From contig NC_135570.1 in the NCBI RefSeq assembly GCF_964340395.1, positions 6,286,822 through 6,350,821 on the forward strand: 64,000 nucleotides of DNA, written 5' to 3'. Of the stretch, positions 15,146 through 28,547 are shown piece by piece. A model generated the notes under the pieces. It saw only the letters and a program-made list of their open reading frames with translations, had not been told where the DNA came from and ran no database searches. Source of the DNA: Glandiceps talaboti (Eukaryota > Hemichordata > Enteropneusta > Spengelidae). The position numbers and the translations under genes were made by a program. Every line of letters begins with the position of its first letter. The first letter of the stretch is position 1.

Positions 15146-15928
15146 TGTTGACGGTTGCAACATCCATTCACCGTCATATTATGCACGCTGATAGTGGTCT
15201 GCACATGCTACTCAGGGGGGTGGTTGGCACCTCCCAGTATTTAACCTGGGTTAAGGAGTAAAATCCATCTGTTACTGATGGCATTTAGTCTTTACTGTAT
15301 AAAACCACTCATGATTAAAGAGGTCAACATGTCTTTCCATCATTATAATGAAAATGTTATTTCAAAAATGTAGTAAAGACGAAACAAGTCTTAACGTAAA
15401 ACATAAGCGAGGCACGCTTCGTCTCCAATGCAATACATCTTGGAACCGGAAACGCGACTTTCAACGTGTACGCCCGATGTGCTCCTCCCGTACATATTGC
15501 CTGGTGAGTGAAGGAAGTGGAAGTCACTTTATATCAAGTTACTGATAGACATTTACACGTTGTACGATTCCAAATATAGTCTTTGTAACATTTTACGATA
15601 TTACCCTATCAGGTTTTATTGTCTTAACCTGTAATCTTTGTCGAATGTTCGCCAGTATTTTTATTAGCTCTATAACTCTTGTCAAACTATTCAATTGTAC
15701 TTTTCAACAGATTGGTCGTCAATTCCCCAATATTACCAATTTTTCCTTTGAGCTGCTTAGACATACGTGCAAACGAGGTTTCATTCAAGGATTTTGCAAC
15801 GTTATTTCGTATATTTGTTCAGTTAAATTTAAGCCTAAGTTTTACATCAATTCATCAGTACATATTATTTACATGATTCGGAACTAAAGTTGAGATGCGT
15901 CAGAATTATACAGAGGTAAAAAGTCAGA

Positions 15929-15983
15929 CATACATACATACATACATACATACATACATACATACATACATACATACATACAT

Positions 15984-16030
<47 letters not shown>

Positions 16031-16160
16031 GGCATACATACATACATACATACATACATACATACATACATACATACATACATACATACACACAGACAGA
16101 CAGACACACAGACACACAGACACAGACACAGACACACACACACACACACACACACACACA
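15929..16160. repeat. Compound (CATA)n-(CAGA)n-(CATA)n-(CA)n microsatellite
   Basis: About 230 bases in four blocks. It uses the same units as the arrays at 10667 and 11276. Confidence 0.9.
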
Positions 16161-18330
16161 AGAGTTCACTTGGGAAAAATTCTTTCGTACGCCGTATAAA
16201 TTTCTGTTCGGCTGAACGTCTCCCAGGGTGAACGAAGAAATATATATCCGATATATATCGGACTAAATAAAGTTAAAATCTTACAGTTTTCCATTGAACT
16301 ACTATTTATTCAGGGTTTGTCAGTCGCATACACATTAATTCAATCTTATCGTTAGGACAACAAGAGACTGTTGTTCCTCCTGCTCACCTACACTAACATG
16401 AAAATAATGATGATTTGTGATTCCACAGGCGACGTACATGTAAATCGTGCTTCAATATGCTTTCCTTACAGTACACCGATTATGTTTGAAGTTATGGGAC
16501 TTGGATGGATAAACATCTGTGACCAGTACTAAACACCTTTCCCATGTTAAAAATTTTGTGATTTTGTTCTTTCTACTTATGATAGCTGACTAGTTTGTTT
16601 GTTTGTTTGTTTGTTTGTTTGTTTCTTTATTTGTTTGTTTCAATATGTGAAATTCATATGTAGCATGATCAGTGCAAATGATGATCTTAAATAACCTGTT
16701 CTACCTGATTCCTTATTTGGCCATATAAAACCCTTTTCTGATATCAGCGTACATAAAACCTCAATTATAACAAAATCACAATAAACGAAATACGATTACA
16801 TCGCCAACTGTTTGAACTAATTCAAGACAAGTGAATTGAGGTAGTTTGCTCTCTATGAATGTGGTTTGATTGCCTTTCTTGAAATCATCGTCGTTTTCCT
16901 TGGAATGGAATGACGGCATGTGGCTCCCTTCTTGCTCACATACGTCACGAGAGATGGTGAAATGTCTGATTAGTTCTGATAGCTCATAGTCTGAATCCGT
17001 TGCTCTGTACCCGTGCATTGCATCCAACGCACACATATAAAAGGGGTTGATTTCTTTTGAAAACTTCCCAATCAAAACTATTTACGCGATTTGGAGTCAC
17101 GACCCAAGACATAGTGCAAGTATATGTAAGGGGGTTTTATTTCAGACTTTATCACGTAATAATGCTGTCACAGTGTCAAAAGTTATCATTCATTCTTTAC
17201 TTGCCTACACTCTAAACATATCAATTTTGCCAAATATTTTCACGTGGTGCACTTGGTAAGAAATGTAATTATCTGCTAGCTTAACTACATTTTGATATTT
17301 AGAAAATTTATGTGTTCTTTATTTTGTCGTCAGCGGAAATGATATTGGTTTGGCGGTTACAACACTTGAATATGTTGCTTAAGTGAGTGAACACAAAATG
17401 AAGAGTTCAAACACCAGTTAAAAAGTGCTGTGTTCGGATACTAGTATATAGACCCCGTAATTGTAGCAAGTAATTGTTACCAATGGAAATGACGTGTCAG
17501 CATAATGGGTCACAGAAGGAAACGTATTGTGTATTGTAGTATATAACTGGCCAATCAAAAATATTATATACCAAGCACAAAATGGGTCACTTTCTTAGTA
17601 AAAGAGTGCACATAGCGCTATTCATGTATAATTTATGGATACAGATATGGGGAGGTTACCGTTGGGTGTCTTTCCCTCCTCGCAATAGAAGATTTTGACG
17701 AATTACAGTAAACGTTATTCAGGTGTCATTTTACGACACTAACATGACAAATACACTGAGCTTGTTGTTTTCCAAAATGACCCCCCCCCCTTTTTTGGCG
17801 GTGTTTGAGACCCCTCCCATTAAATTCATAATCTAATAACACTATGTAATAACCGTGTAAGTTTTTTACATAGCACTTTCCCACACTGCTCAAAGCACTT
17901 TATAATTATTACCCCTGGCACTGACCTAGAGCGGCAAAGGTTTGTCCTTCCCTTAGCGTGTCTGGCATGGTTTTAAATCTTAGGTGATTATGAGGGTCAT
18001 TTGTTCATCATGACATTGCGTACCTGTCAATCAAATTATTTCAATGTAATATTGTCAGGATGTTGGTTAACTTAAATGGGAGAAACTAATCACTAAATGA
18101 CGGACTGCTAAGACGACTTACTCAAACTACTTACTCTACAGATCAAAAGAAGAGAGGGCGAACTTACATAGAATATATTAAATCATGTTTTATACGGAAA
18201 ATAGGCCAGTGATCTTCATAGACATCGTTAGTGTAGCTTTTCTGTCGAAGGTTGTCTCTTAATCAAAATGCATGTCGTATTTAGAGATGTAAAGAACGCA
18301 TAGCAGACAGAAGGGTAGTTAAGTAGTAAA
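16161..18330. other. No confirmed gene; one weak candidate exon
   Basis: It contains a GTTT microsatellite (about 16593-16640) and a SINE-like fragment. A 99-codon minus-strand open frame at 16776-17075 has varied amino-acid composition and could be an exon or pseudogene relic, but no flanking exons or family motif support it. Confidence 0.35.
17861..17945 (-). mobile_element. SINE-like 3' fragment
   Basis: Read on the minus strand it contains AAAGTGCTTTGAGCAGTG and GGAAAGTGCTATGTAAAAA, similar in pattern to the tail of the SINE at 47361. Only the 3' region is present. Confidence 0.4.
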
Positions 18331-18696
18331 TGGGTGGATGGATGGTTGGATGGATGGATGGATGGATGGATGCATGGGTGGATAGTCGGATGGATGGATG
18401 GATGGATGGATGGATGGATGGATGCATGGATGGATAGGTGGATGGATGGATGGATGGGTGGGTGGGTGGGTGCATGGATGGATGGACGGACGGACGGACG
18501 GATGGATGGATGGATGGATGGATGGATGGATGGACGGACGGATGGATGGATGGATGGATGGACGGACGGATGGATGGATGGATGGATGAGTGGATGGATG
18601 GATGGATGGACGGACGGATGGATGGATGGATGGATGGATGGATGAATGAATGAATGGATGGATGGATGGATGGATGGATGGATGGATGGATGGATG
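18331..18696. repeat. (GGAT)n microsatellite with GGAC, GGGT and GAAT variants
   Basis: About 365 bases of tetranucleotide repeat. GGAC variants occur as clustered blocks at about 18482-18624. Confidence 0.9.
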
Positions 18697-21659
18697 CACT
18701 GAACCCTGTATTACAAAAGACTACGAGACTTGTTTTACATAAACATAATGTACCAATCTGGTAATTAGAAAAAAAAATCTTCGTCGCGAACCAGCTGAGC
18801 ACTTTAAAATCACAATATTTTCTAGCGGTGAAAATATCTAGAATTACAGTATACTACAGTGTCAACATGCCAGATTCTAAGCTTGTGATGTCAATGGATA
18901 CCTGGCATGCCAAGTGAGTTCTATTTTTAAAGGAATGCCACTTACCCTTGCTACATTACATGTCTTACTATAGTACTCACATCTCTAGAGATATATCCAT
19001 CATGTACAATATATGAAAACAGTGTTATCAACATAATATCAACTTACCGTATGATCCGTGAATATCGTTGAGCTGTCTAAGATATAAACTTTACTGGTTT
19101 TCTTCATTACTGCCAAAGATCTTGAGACATTTTTAGGACAACGCAGCTTCTTAGAGATATATGTAATTACACAGTGGTGATATCGGTAGTGTGTTGACAG
19201 CTGATTGCCTTTTAATGAGAGATGTGGTGAATGCGATGAATGTTCGTGGTAACAGTGGACTCCCTAGAGTTATGTGGGCCCCTTAAGTACAGGGGAAATG
19301 TTTATGACATACTGAAGATGTCTGCTAGAAGTGTTTTACAAATGAAGATATGTTGATCGTGGTCTCATATGCCTTGACATCTTTCTTGTTGTTAAATTAA
19401 TCATGTTTTGGGTCAGAGGTCACCAAGATTAATAGTTCCCAGTAGCATGGGCACTGAACACGTTTTAAAAGTGGCCTTTTGGATGAGGGTATTTATTTTG
19501 GATTTTTAATTTACCAAACAACATTGTTATCTTCCTACTTGAAAAATGAATGTGAAGCAGCATATGCCAAGTCCATGTTTGTAACTCAATACATTGCAAA
19601 AAGCTAAATGTGTGTCAAAAGTTTGTTATCGTACGTACAATAACAAACGCATCTATTAATCTTTTGCAATGTATTGAGTTACAAAAAAGGACTTGACACA
19701 TGTTGTTTCACATTGATTTTTCAAGTAGGAAGCCATGATAAAATTAATTAAAAATCCCCAAAATAATCCTCATCCATATGGCCACTCTAACGTTCGATTA
19801 TCTGCACCGTTCGATTATCGATTATCTATCTGCATAAGAAAAACTTTTTCGGGGAAAACGCTGGGATACTGATGTTCTAGGGAAAAGGTTTTCCAGAATT
19901 TTCAAGGTTTGATTACATGTAATGATATGAGAAAAAAAGTATCGGAAACAGTTTTTGACTTTCGATTGTCTGTACTGATGTTAGGCCTATGAAATAAACT
20001 GTGTGGTTCTGATTATGCTCAATTTTAGAATAGGTGGGTAGGTAGATTTCTTTTTCATATGTGAGTGTTTAGTTCACGTAGTTATGTTTTCCGTTGTTTT
20101 CCATATGTTCTCTCTGTTATTGGTTTCTTCTCATCAGTGATCAGATGTACAGCCATTACAGTTTGGAAGAACAGTTTTATATTGCCTTTTTAAGTTGATG
20201 TCAGTTTCAGCAGCCACTATTTCTTTCGAGACTTCACACAATTTTCACGGTTTTATTATTGTTTTCTCGAATACGTAAACAAGTTTAGGGTCGGCGTGGA
20301 TTAAAACTAGGCGGGGTCGGCTAACCGCCGTGAACCAAACAATAGTTTGTTATTAGTTTTTTCCCTGATAACATCGCCTACTCCTATTTGATGATTGTGC
20401 ATTTGGTTATTTCCCTCACTAGAATTATCAAGACCAAAATATATTTGTTACGCAAGATGAAATCCTCAATTCGAATGACATATCGTTCGAATAATGGGCT
20501 TTCACCAAAGAATTTATATAAATGGTTCACAACGACCCTTCCCACGTTAATGAAGTATTCATATGTAGCAAATGGACGTACTCGACTAACGATGAAACTC
20601 AAGGTGGTTTCGAAACAGCTGTCATACTAATTGTGATGAGTTCTGAAGCTGATCGGCTCACGGCTGTCTCCTGAAAATTTAGCTTTCGTGGAATAAAAAA
20701 TATCATAGTCCAGCTAAATGCACGAAATGTGCGAGTGTCTGGTCTTCAATACACCGTGACATTTAGTGGTAATACTAGAAATGGCCCTAGCGGAATCCTA
20801 TCCCCTATTCCGCACTCACTCTTGTATCTCGTGTCATTTTTTGATCAGACAAGCACAATATATTTACTGAAAATTGTGAAAATGCCAATAACCACACGTT
20901 GTACATGTTAATCAGTGGTTTATATTATCCATAGGCTGTACAGAAACAGGTTGAAATCGTGATCGCCGTTGAGAACGCTGATATTTGGGTGCGGACTCAA
21001 AATCAATTTGATTTGATTTATCGTGTATACAACTACAGAAAGTACGTTTACTCACAGGTGATGCAATTCAGTTCGCGGTGTACGATATTCGTTCCAGTTG
21101 CAGTTTTAAATGGGCTATTCGGGGCACTAATAATTAGTAATTGGAATGTATTGTCATCCTCGATATAAAAAGAGACATTAAATCAATAGATCACGAAAAC
21201 CCATAGGTGTTATTTTTTCCGCGAACTTCGAAATAACGAGGCGTTTTGGACGGTGCCGTAAAAGAGGCCATGGTTTGCGACGATGCGAAAACTTGGCATT
21301 CGTCAAACCATTATAGGACACCTGTAATCATGCGAGACTCATAAATGAAAACAACAGTATAAAATATAGATACATTGAGGGCGTAATACACTGCTCAGCA
21401 TATGTAACTTCATAATGATGGTGGCACATGTAACATTTTGTCGAATCTGAAAATAAGTTTATGAATGCAAATATGAATGAAAGAATACTAGGTCTGGCAA
21501 AAACCAATTATGTTAAACTTGGGATTCTTTTCATTTTAATAGATATACAACCGCAATTTTTTGAAAGGATCACGCATTAGTTGACAAATTGTGTAGCCGT
21601 TTTGATGTATATGTGTTTTATTTTGATTCAGGCCACAGGCCAATATGACATTACATACT
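18697..21659. other. No gene seen apart from a family A MITE
   Basis: Mostly unique AT-rich sequence around the element at 19469-19786. Short open frames (for example near 20384-20630) overlap on both strands and lack domain features. Confidence 0.45.
19469..19786. mobile_element. Family A palindromic MITE, copy 2
   Basis: About 318 bases. The left end AAGTGGCC follows TTAA; the right end GGCCACT is followed by CTAA. The centre TATCGTACGTACAATA differs from the other copies by one base. Arms such as TTCCTACTTGAAAAAT are mirrored on the right as ATTTTTCAAGTAGGAA. Confidence 0.78.
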
Positions 21660-22173
<514 letters not shown>

Positions 22174-22775
22174 TTCGGTTATTACAAGGATGAATATTAT
22201 TGTGCAAATCGCTGATGGGTTCTGGGGGGGGGGGACAGACGACGATCATAGTTTAGAAAGTGGAATTTTGGCAGGGCCAGATTATACCTTGACTTATAAG
22301 TATTTCGAGTCGCAAAATTCAAACACTGTAGAAACAGTTGACCACAGTATTTTCTACATAAATCAAACTGTACTTATTGAATATTGTGTATCTATATGGT
22401 AATTCATTACATGACTACTCCAGTTTTAGTATAGTGTTATATTAATTTAGTTCAGCTGTTCAACCCTTCAAAGGCTGTCACCCTCTTTTTAGGATATAAT
22501 GACAGACTTACCAGAAATAAAGCCCTTGCAGAGTTAACAATTCGGACCAAAGCAACCTTGTTATGTTAAGATTACGCAAGTATCAAAGATCTTTTTTCAA
22601 TATTGTCGGATTTAAAGAGCAAAAGATATGACAACTTTCGCATCTTATATCGGACATTACAGGTGGATACAGACTGGTCACAAATTTACAATGTGTGACA
22701 CGCTCCAATCCACAGGATTCTATTCAAACTCTGAAAATCTAATGAAATTATGTTTTTTTTGTACTCATTGACAAG

Positions 22776-23951
22776 TTATTTTTTATAAGTCAGCATACTA
22801 TCGGGTGTGTTTGGTGGATTTGGTACGGAGGCGGCTGATGGTACTCGAAGTTGTTTTCCGTCGCCATCTTTTTCGGTCAGTTGAACTTTCTCACCTTCTT
22901 TTTTGTCGTTTTTAGTTTCATCTATGACAACATTGACGGTATTCATCGGTGGAAGGCTGTCGATAACAGCTCTTGATTTGAGAACAGCCGGTTTCGTAAT
23001 CGTCAGTCTTGGAGGTGGGTTTCTGCCTTGCTGCTCCATCAACGTGTCTATTCTACTTCTTGTACTACCATATAACAAATCTTCCGACAAACTCAGTGTA
23101 TCCTGTTCTGGTTGTCTTAGCAACGCCGTACTTTGTTGTGGAAACTGGTGTGGTTGCTTCAATGGCCAACCAAGAGGGCCGACCGGTAGGTTTGGGAGAT
23201 GTTGTGTTTTTTGTGAACGTAGCATTTCTATTTCGGTGTGGATATTGAAAATTCTGGTGGTATGGGTTTGTCTCGGGGTCCATTTTGTACCGAACACGGC
23301 ATATGCATCTTCTTGCCAATGAGAAGTCTCTCTCGGTGACCCCCTTTCTGATGCAGAGCGGCTTCTCCTCGGACTATTAAAGTGGTTACGGGGAAATTGC
23401 CTGAAAACAGGTGTATTCAAAGAACCAAACGCTGAGTTCCGAAAGGCATCACAAAATAACGGATTTAATCCAAGATCTTCGACAGAGTATGCCGGTGTCG
23501 TGTGCGGTCTTTTTCTAGGAGGATCTTTCAGGAGATGTTTTGGGACAGGTGTACGTGTCATTGGCGATGGTTTAGCATCGTAAACCGCCGCCATTTTGAG
23601 TCTACATTCCTCTTCCCGCATCAGCCGAACAAGAAACGATCTCGCAGGTTTAGGTAATTTAATATCAATGTCATACTTTGCTTCAGCTTCTGTACGATAT
23701 GAACGGCGACGACGTTTCTTTTTCTTTATCTTGTTTTTAGCTCCTCCTTCCTCCATCATTTTATCATGATCTATTATTCGTAGTTCCTCCAATTCACGAT
23801 GTATATCAAACAAAGCAGTATTTAGATACTGTTTGGATTTATCAACATCAAATTGCATTGCTTTGTTATCACCGCCATCGCTTTCTGTTACCAATGAATT
23901 TTGATCCGGTAGTGTAGTGCTGCTGGCTAAATTTGCACCGTCTGTTGCCAT
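22776..23951 (-). CDS. Unrecognised basic protein, 391 residues, apparently single exon
   Basis: An uninterrupted frame runs from an ATG with good context (ACAAAATGG) to TAA. The composition is non-repetitive, unlike the microsatellite frames elsewhere, which supports a real gene. I do not recognise the family. Visible features: an acidic N-terminus, a strongly basic cluster at about residues 75-84 (KKKKRRRR, a likely nuclear localisation signal), a basic Pro-rich middle with SPRRSRSASERGSPR near 193-207, and a Lys/Glu/Pro-rich C-terminus. Two segments resemble each other: FDIHRELEELR (48-58) and FNIHTEIEMLR (235-245), a possible repeated short helix. No membrane segment or signal peptide is seen. 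It lies about 4.5 kb from the large gene and points away from it. Upstream non-coding exons cannot be excluded, and no clear polyadenylation signal was identified. Confidence 0.65.
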   Translation of the reverse strand: MATDGANLASSTTLPDQNSLVTESDGGDNKAMQFDVDKSKQYLNTALFDIHRELEELRIIDHDKMMEEGGAKNKIKKKKRRRRSYRTEAEAKYDIDIKLPKPARSFLVRLMREEECRLKMAAVYDAKPSPMTRTPVPKHLLKDPPRKRPHTTPAYSVEDLGLNPLFCDAFRNSAFGSLNTPVFRQFPRNHFNSPRRSRSASERGSPRETSHWQEDAYAVFGTKWTPRQTHTTRIFNIHTEIEMLRSQKTQHLPNLPVGPLGWPLKQPHQFPQQSTALLRQPEQDTLSLSEDLLYGSTRSRIDTLMEQQGRNPPPRLTITKPAVLKSRAVIDSLPPMNTVNVVIDETKNDKKEGEKVQLTEKDGDGKQLRVPSAASVPNPPNTPDSMLTYKK

Positions 23952-26900
23952 TTTGTGTCACGTGAGAACGAATTTAATCCTAAGTCTGCTCACATCAAAG
24001 TTTCAAAAGAATTGAATTATTACATTTGGTTTGGCGCTCTCCGTTCGGCTGGACAATTATTGTAATTTAATAAGGCAGCCTGTTAAAATACACTTCTTTC
24101 CGGGGTAGACTCCAAACATAGTAATTGCACAACCTCTGATCCCCTCCAAGTAAGTCTTTTCTTCGGTACCGCGCATACCTATAAAGAAAAACCACATATA
24201 ATTGAAATATGGACTCATTACTCATAAGTTGCTGATGTCATCAATTATTCATCCGCAGTAATAAAATAGTTTTGCAGTGTGAGTCGAACAATAAACTGTT
24301 CTGTTAATGTGTTTCAGGGGAAATGGATCTACGTCACGTTTTCCGTCCAACTAAGTGTTTTAATATCTGGCCGGAAATACCATACAACACTATATCAATG
24401 TATCACACTTCATCGTGATATTAATATCATGTCAAACAACAAACGTACATACGTTCAGCAACAAAAACACGACCGATAGGAGATACGTGTAGTAAACAAT
24501 GAATAGCTGAAATTCGTTCCGATGTAGACTATAACCCCCACCCCCTTATTTAAGTTTGTCACATAATTAGAAATATGTACATACTTGGATTTTTAATTCA
24601 AAAAACAACTTCACTATGTTTTCTAATAGAAAATAAATAACGATTTTTGTGAATTAACAATTTAGTTCATATACGTAAAAATAATTTAATATATTTGTCT
24701 CAGCATTGTTTGGGAAAGGGATCAAAATGTATGAAGCTCCAAGTTACTTTGTATAATTTCCATGGCGTAGTGTACAGTAAGTCTCTTGAAGTTTTGCCAA
24801 ATGTTTTAGTAGCTGTAGAGGCCGCTTAATGAATGGTTGGTAGGAAAGTACTTCCATTGTCTCTAAGCATAAAAAAGTACAACATCATGGCATTAATTTA
24901 ATATGTGGCGTATGAAGACAGCAAAATGAAAACCCGGCTGAATTATTTGAGTACAATTATACAAAATGAAGCTTGATAAGACTATTTTTTTATTTATTCA
25001 AATGTGTTGGTATACGGATCCCATACAAAATATCATGTCGAAATGACATGGTTCTAAAATAACATTAATTCATATACCTGGTCAGAACTCTACAAGTTGT
25101 TCCTTCATGTTTTCTCTAAATGATTAGTACAAATACAAGGCCTAAATAAGGATATTTCAACACCAAAACAATCACCAAGACTCTAAGCTTACAGTGAACC
25201 AATTGTAGGTGACATATATAGTCTAGACACAATCCATTATTTGGCTACACGTGTGTCCCTAATATTACCCATTTTCTACTGCTGCGTTGCTTCCTCCACA
25301 TCCGCAAGAGAAAAAAACGTGGGAGGCTTCTCAAATGCAGCTGTTTCTCCCAGTCTATTTCTATTCTAATTCATTCGGAACACGTTCATTGTAACGATCT
25401 CTATGCCAGGCATACAGAGAACATGGAAATGTAGAGTATATGCATGTATATGCAGAGAACATGGAAATATAGAGTATATACATGTATATGCATAGAACAT
25501 GGAAACTTTTCTTTTTGAATAATGAGTTGCTTTCTCAAACCCAACAATTTATAGATTTATATGACTTATGTTTTGTTAATGTTAGTCTAAGATAAAAACA
25601 CAAGTCATCGAAACGTTACCGAAGTACATGAAATTACCTTTAGGTAATATGAGCTTGACAGTGTGTAATAAAAAATTTAATATCATGACGAACTGAGTCT
25701 CCAAGAAGTACATGTTATGAAACACGTCTTAAGATCATAGTTCAATGTACGATAACATGATTCTTTTAGTCAGGTCTCAGACCACCTCCCCTCCACCCCG
25801 CTTACTAAATTGCCCAAAAAACAGATATGACAGTCAGTCAATTTCAAATCAGTATGTGGTAATAGGCAGTACTATGATACAAAACCCTTGTTTCCAACAT
25901 GTACTTAGTGCCATGCATACATGTTTGGCAAAAATTCTTCGTATCATTTGTAATTAGGGGTACAAAACAGATTACATTGAAAAGTAAATAGTTTTTGTCG
26001 GATGCAATGGATCATCAACTAAAAACCTCCCAAAAACCTTAACTTGCAGTTTTTTTTTAAAATCGTACATTGAATTCGAACTATTTGATCTCGCCCCTTA
26101 ATGGTAACATCGGCAGTAAATGAGTAAACCAGACTTGGACCTGTTTCGCAATTCAGTGGGTTATTTCAAGAAGTATGGTTTAAACTACTTGAGACACATT
26201 AATCTTACAGAAATATGATAATTTGGAATTCTTCACTATACGTACCTTATCGTTGCAACTTTGGTGTAGTAGTAGTAGAAGCTCAATGGTGAGTAACGTC
26301 AAGGTCAGTGTAACTGTTCCAAAAATCGCTTACGTGTACTGTGACTTCTGTGATCGTCAGCCAGAGTGGCATTGTCCTTAAAGTTACATAAACTGATATG
26401 AAATATATCGACCACTGTCAATTTACAGATTTCATAAACCAAATTAAGTCAGCATTGTAAATTGCTTTCAGCATGTCAATTTTAATCGAGTCGTGATTAC
26501 AGCTCACACAGAACGATACTTTGAACAGTGCTGGTCGTGCCAAACCTATGCTTCTGAAACGGTAGCGCGGCTATTACCTATACATCTCGTGAAATTAGCA
26601 TAGAACAGTGAGTAGTAATTGCATAGTGACTATAAATATTTTATTATTTGTGGTCACTTTGTATACTGAACTCTTGTTCATTTCATTTCCGTTATACCTT
26701 AGTTGCCATGGTAATAATAGAGGACTTTCACATTGGGAAATGCAGAGGGTGTGTGCGTGTTTGCATTGAGTAGAAAGCTATTAGCCTATTATAGTTACTG
26801 TAGACAATAAATGCACTACACTGAACGAATGGAATCTAACAATTTTAATATAGAAACCATAAGAAGCGTGACCGAATAAAGTTTACCAGTTATCCCAATA

Positions 26901-27038
26901 ATACACGCGCATATATACCTTTGGGTCCCATACTACGAAAGCAAGCCAACAAGCAGTATCTTACGACGCCAACGCAAAAGTTAATTTACATGATTACAAA
27001 ATACTTTTAGCCCATAAACCATAGACCCTACACGAGTA
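23952..27038. other. Gene-free interval upstream of the minus-strand gene
   Basis: It presumably contains the promoter of the 391-residue gene near 23952-24200, but no TATA box or other core element is clear. The rest is AT-rich with one 38-base tandem repeat. Confidence 0.4.
25416..25507. repeat. 38-base tandem repeat, about 2.4 copies
   Basis: AGAACATGGAAAT-bearing units start at about 25416, 25454 and 25492. TATGCATGTATATGCA segments lie between them. Confidence 0.7.
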
Positions 27039-27292
27039 GGGTTTATGCACAATCTGATTAAAATCCGATGTAGATGTCGGCTAATCATTCATTGCTATTT
27101 TACCTTCGTTATTTTGCCTGAATTGACCTTCGTAGTACATGTTTACGTTTTTAGCCTCGTAGAGGCGGCGATCAGGCTAAAAAACGTAAACATGTACTAC
27201 GGAGGTCAATTCAAGCAAAATAACGAAGGTAAAATAGCAATGAATGATTAGCCGACATCTACATCGGATTTTAATCAGATTGGGTTTATGCA
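27039..27292. mobile_element. Family G near-perfect foldback element with 11-base flanking repeats
   Basis: Arms 27051-27153 and 27178-27281 are inverses with only two or three mismatches in more than 100 bases; the loop is about 24 bases. The direct repeat GGGTTTATGCA lies immediately outside both arms, like a target-site duplication. The outer arm sequence (AATCTGATTAAAATCCGATG) recurs at 36698-37012 and at 37760. Confidence 0.75.
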
Positions 27293-28477
27293 TAAACTTA
27301 GTGAACTCTGGAGTTATACAAGTAATAGCTAATAAGTTCGACGTATTGGTTGGTATCTTGTGTGGGTATAGAGCTTAGTCACAGAGATACTTTTTAACCA
27401 ACCTGGACAAACTAGACAAAGTTAAAAACGACACCTCATTATCAGCGCCAAAGTAACTCAGAATAAGTTCGGTGAAAAATCATTTAACTCACATTAAACC
27501 AAAAAACCACATCGCCATGCAACAAAAGTTGATTTATATATTTAATCATGATTTTGTTATAAATAAGTAAAACTACCCATAATCCTTCTGTAAATGGCAT
27601 GCTAAAGGCATACAAAATACGCCATGTTGTTACTCTAGTCTCTCACCGGCCTGTGAAAAGGTTTGATCGGTCTGTGATGAGGGCGAACTCCGAACCGATA
27701 TAAGGACACGTAATTTAATTCCATCAGTAGTCTTGAAATAACTCAAGGCGTATAGTGTTTAAGTCAGATATGGATTGTAATAATTATGTTTTGTATATAT
27801 ACATATGTGGGAAAATTTATGATGTGCTAAATATGTTACAGTTTGTTTTTAATTGGTTTTAAATTTACCACTAAGTCATTTTGTAAAGTATTTTAAGCTG
27901 TCTTGTGTGTCTTACACTTTTTGATGTTGTTGTCGCCAATTGTAAGTTTTATTAATATTTTAATGTATCAATCCTATTTCCCATTTTAGAATAATCTGCA
28001 ATTGCAATATTGTCGCAATTCAGCCAGTAGGCTGCTATGTACAATATAAGTAAACCATAAATAAACAATAAGTTTATGGTGCTAGAGCTCTTACCTCTGG
28101 GCCTGACAAAATAAATCGTCTTGTATCCGTATATGTTGACATGGACGCGGGGTATGTACAAATGTGGCAATTTCGCATATATATTTGACAAAAACGTAAT
28201 TCTTGTTGGCTATGCATAGAAATACGTAACTCCACACCGGACTTGGTACAAACCGGAGTTCTATTTTTCTTCAAGTTAACGAATCTATTGAAAGTGTTTC
28301 TCTTTATTTACTATTGTTTTAAATTGTACATGGATAAATCATGATCGTGACACATCCATATACAAGCAAACTTAATATGTGCCCCTGTGCTTAATACGTG
28401 ACGTGAAGTCATTTGCCAGGTCGGAGTTCAGGCTCGACAGTGGAGTAAAGTAGTTGTAAACATCGGTCGAAAACAGT

Positions 28478-28547
28478 ATGGCGTCGCAACGTCAGGTTAA
28501 GATGATGGACTACCAATCCAGTGTAGATCCAGAAGAAATTGTTAGAG
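28478..28547 (+). CDS. Exon 1: start codon and first 23 codons of the giant zinc-finger gene
   Basis: The ATG sits in a favourable context (A at -3, G at +4) and opens a short reading frame beginning MASQRQVKMMDYQSSVD. The frame ends after one base of codon 24 at a GT donor (AGAG|gtaatt). This phase-1 end joins exactly to the phase-1 acceptor at 30904, so the join adds Asp and continues DRQYLQGN. That agreement is the main reason for choosing this start over in-frame ATGs just upstream of exon 2. About 75 bases upstream is a TGACGTGA sequence resembling a CRE/ATF site. No TATA box is evident. Intron 1 is about 2.36 kb. Confidence 0.72.

Noticed and set aside
16776-17075. Minus-strand 99-codon open frame with protein-like composition
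   Set aside because: No recognisable domain, no partner exons and no clear promoter or splice context; kept only as a weak candidate.
18281-18802. Pro-Ser-Ile-His repeat frame on the minus strand and its plus-strand Met-Asp-Gly-Trp counterpart
   Set aside because: Simple translation of GGAT repeats; the non-repeat ends are short and lack features.
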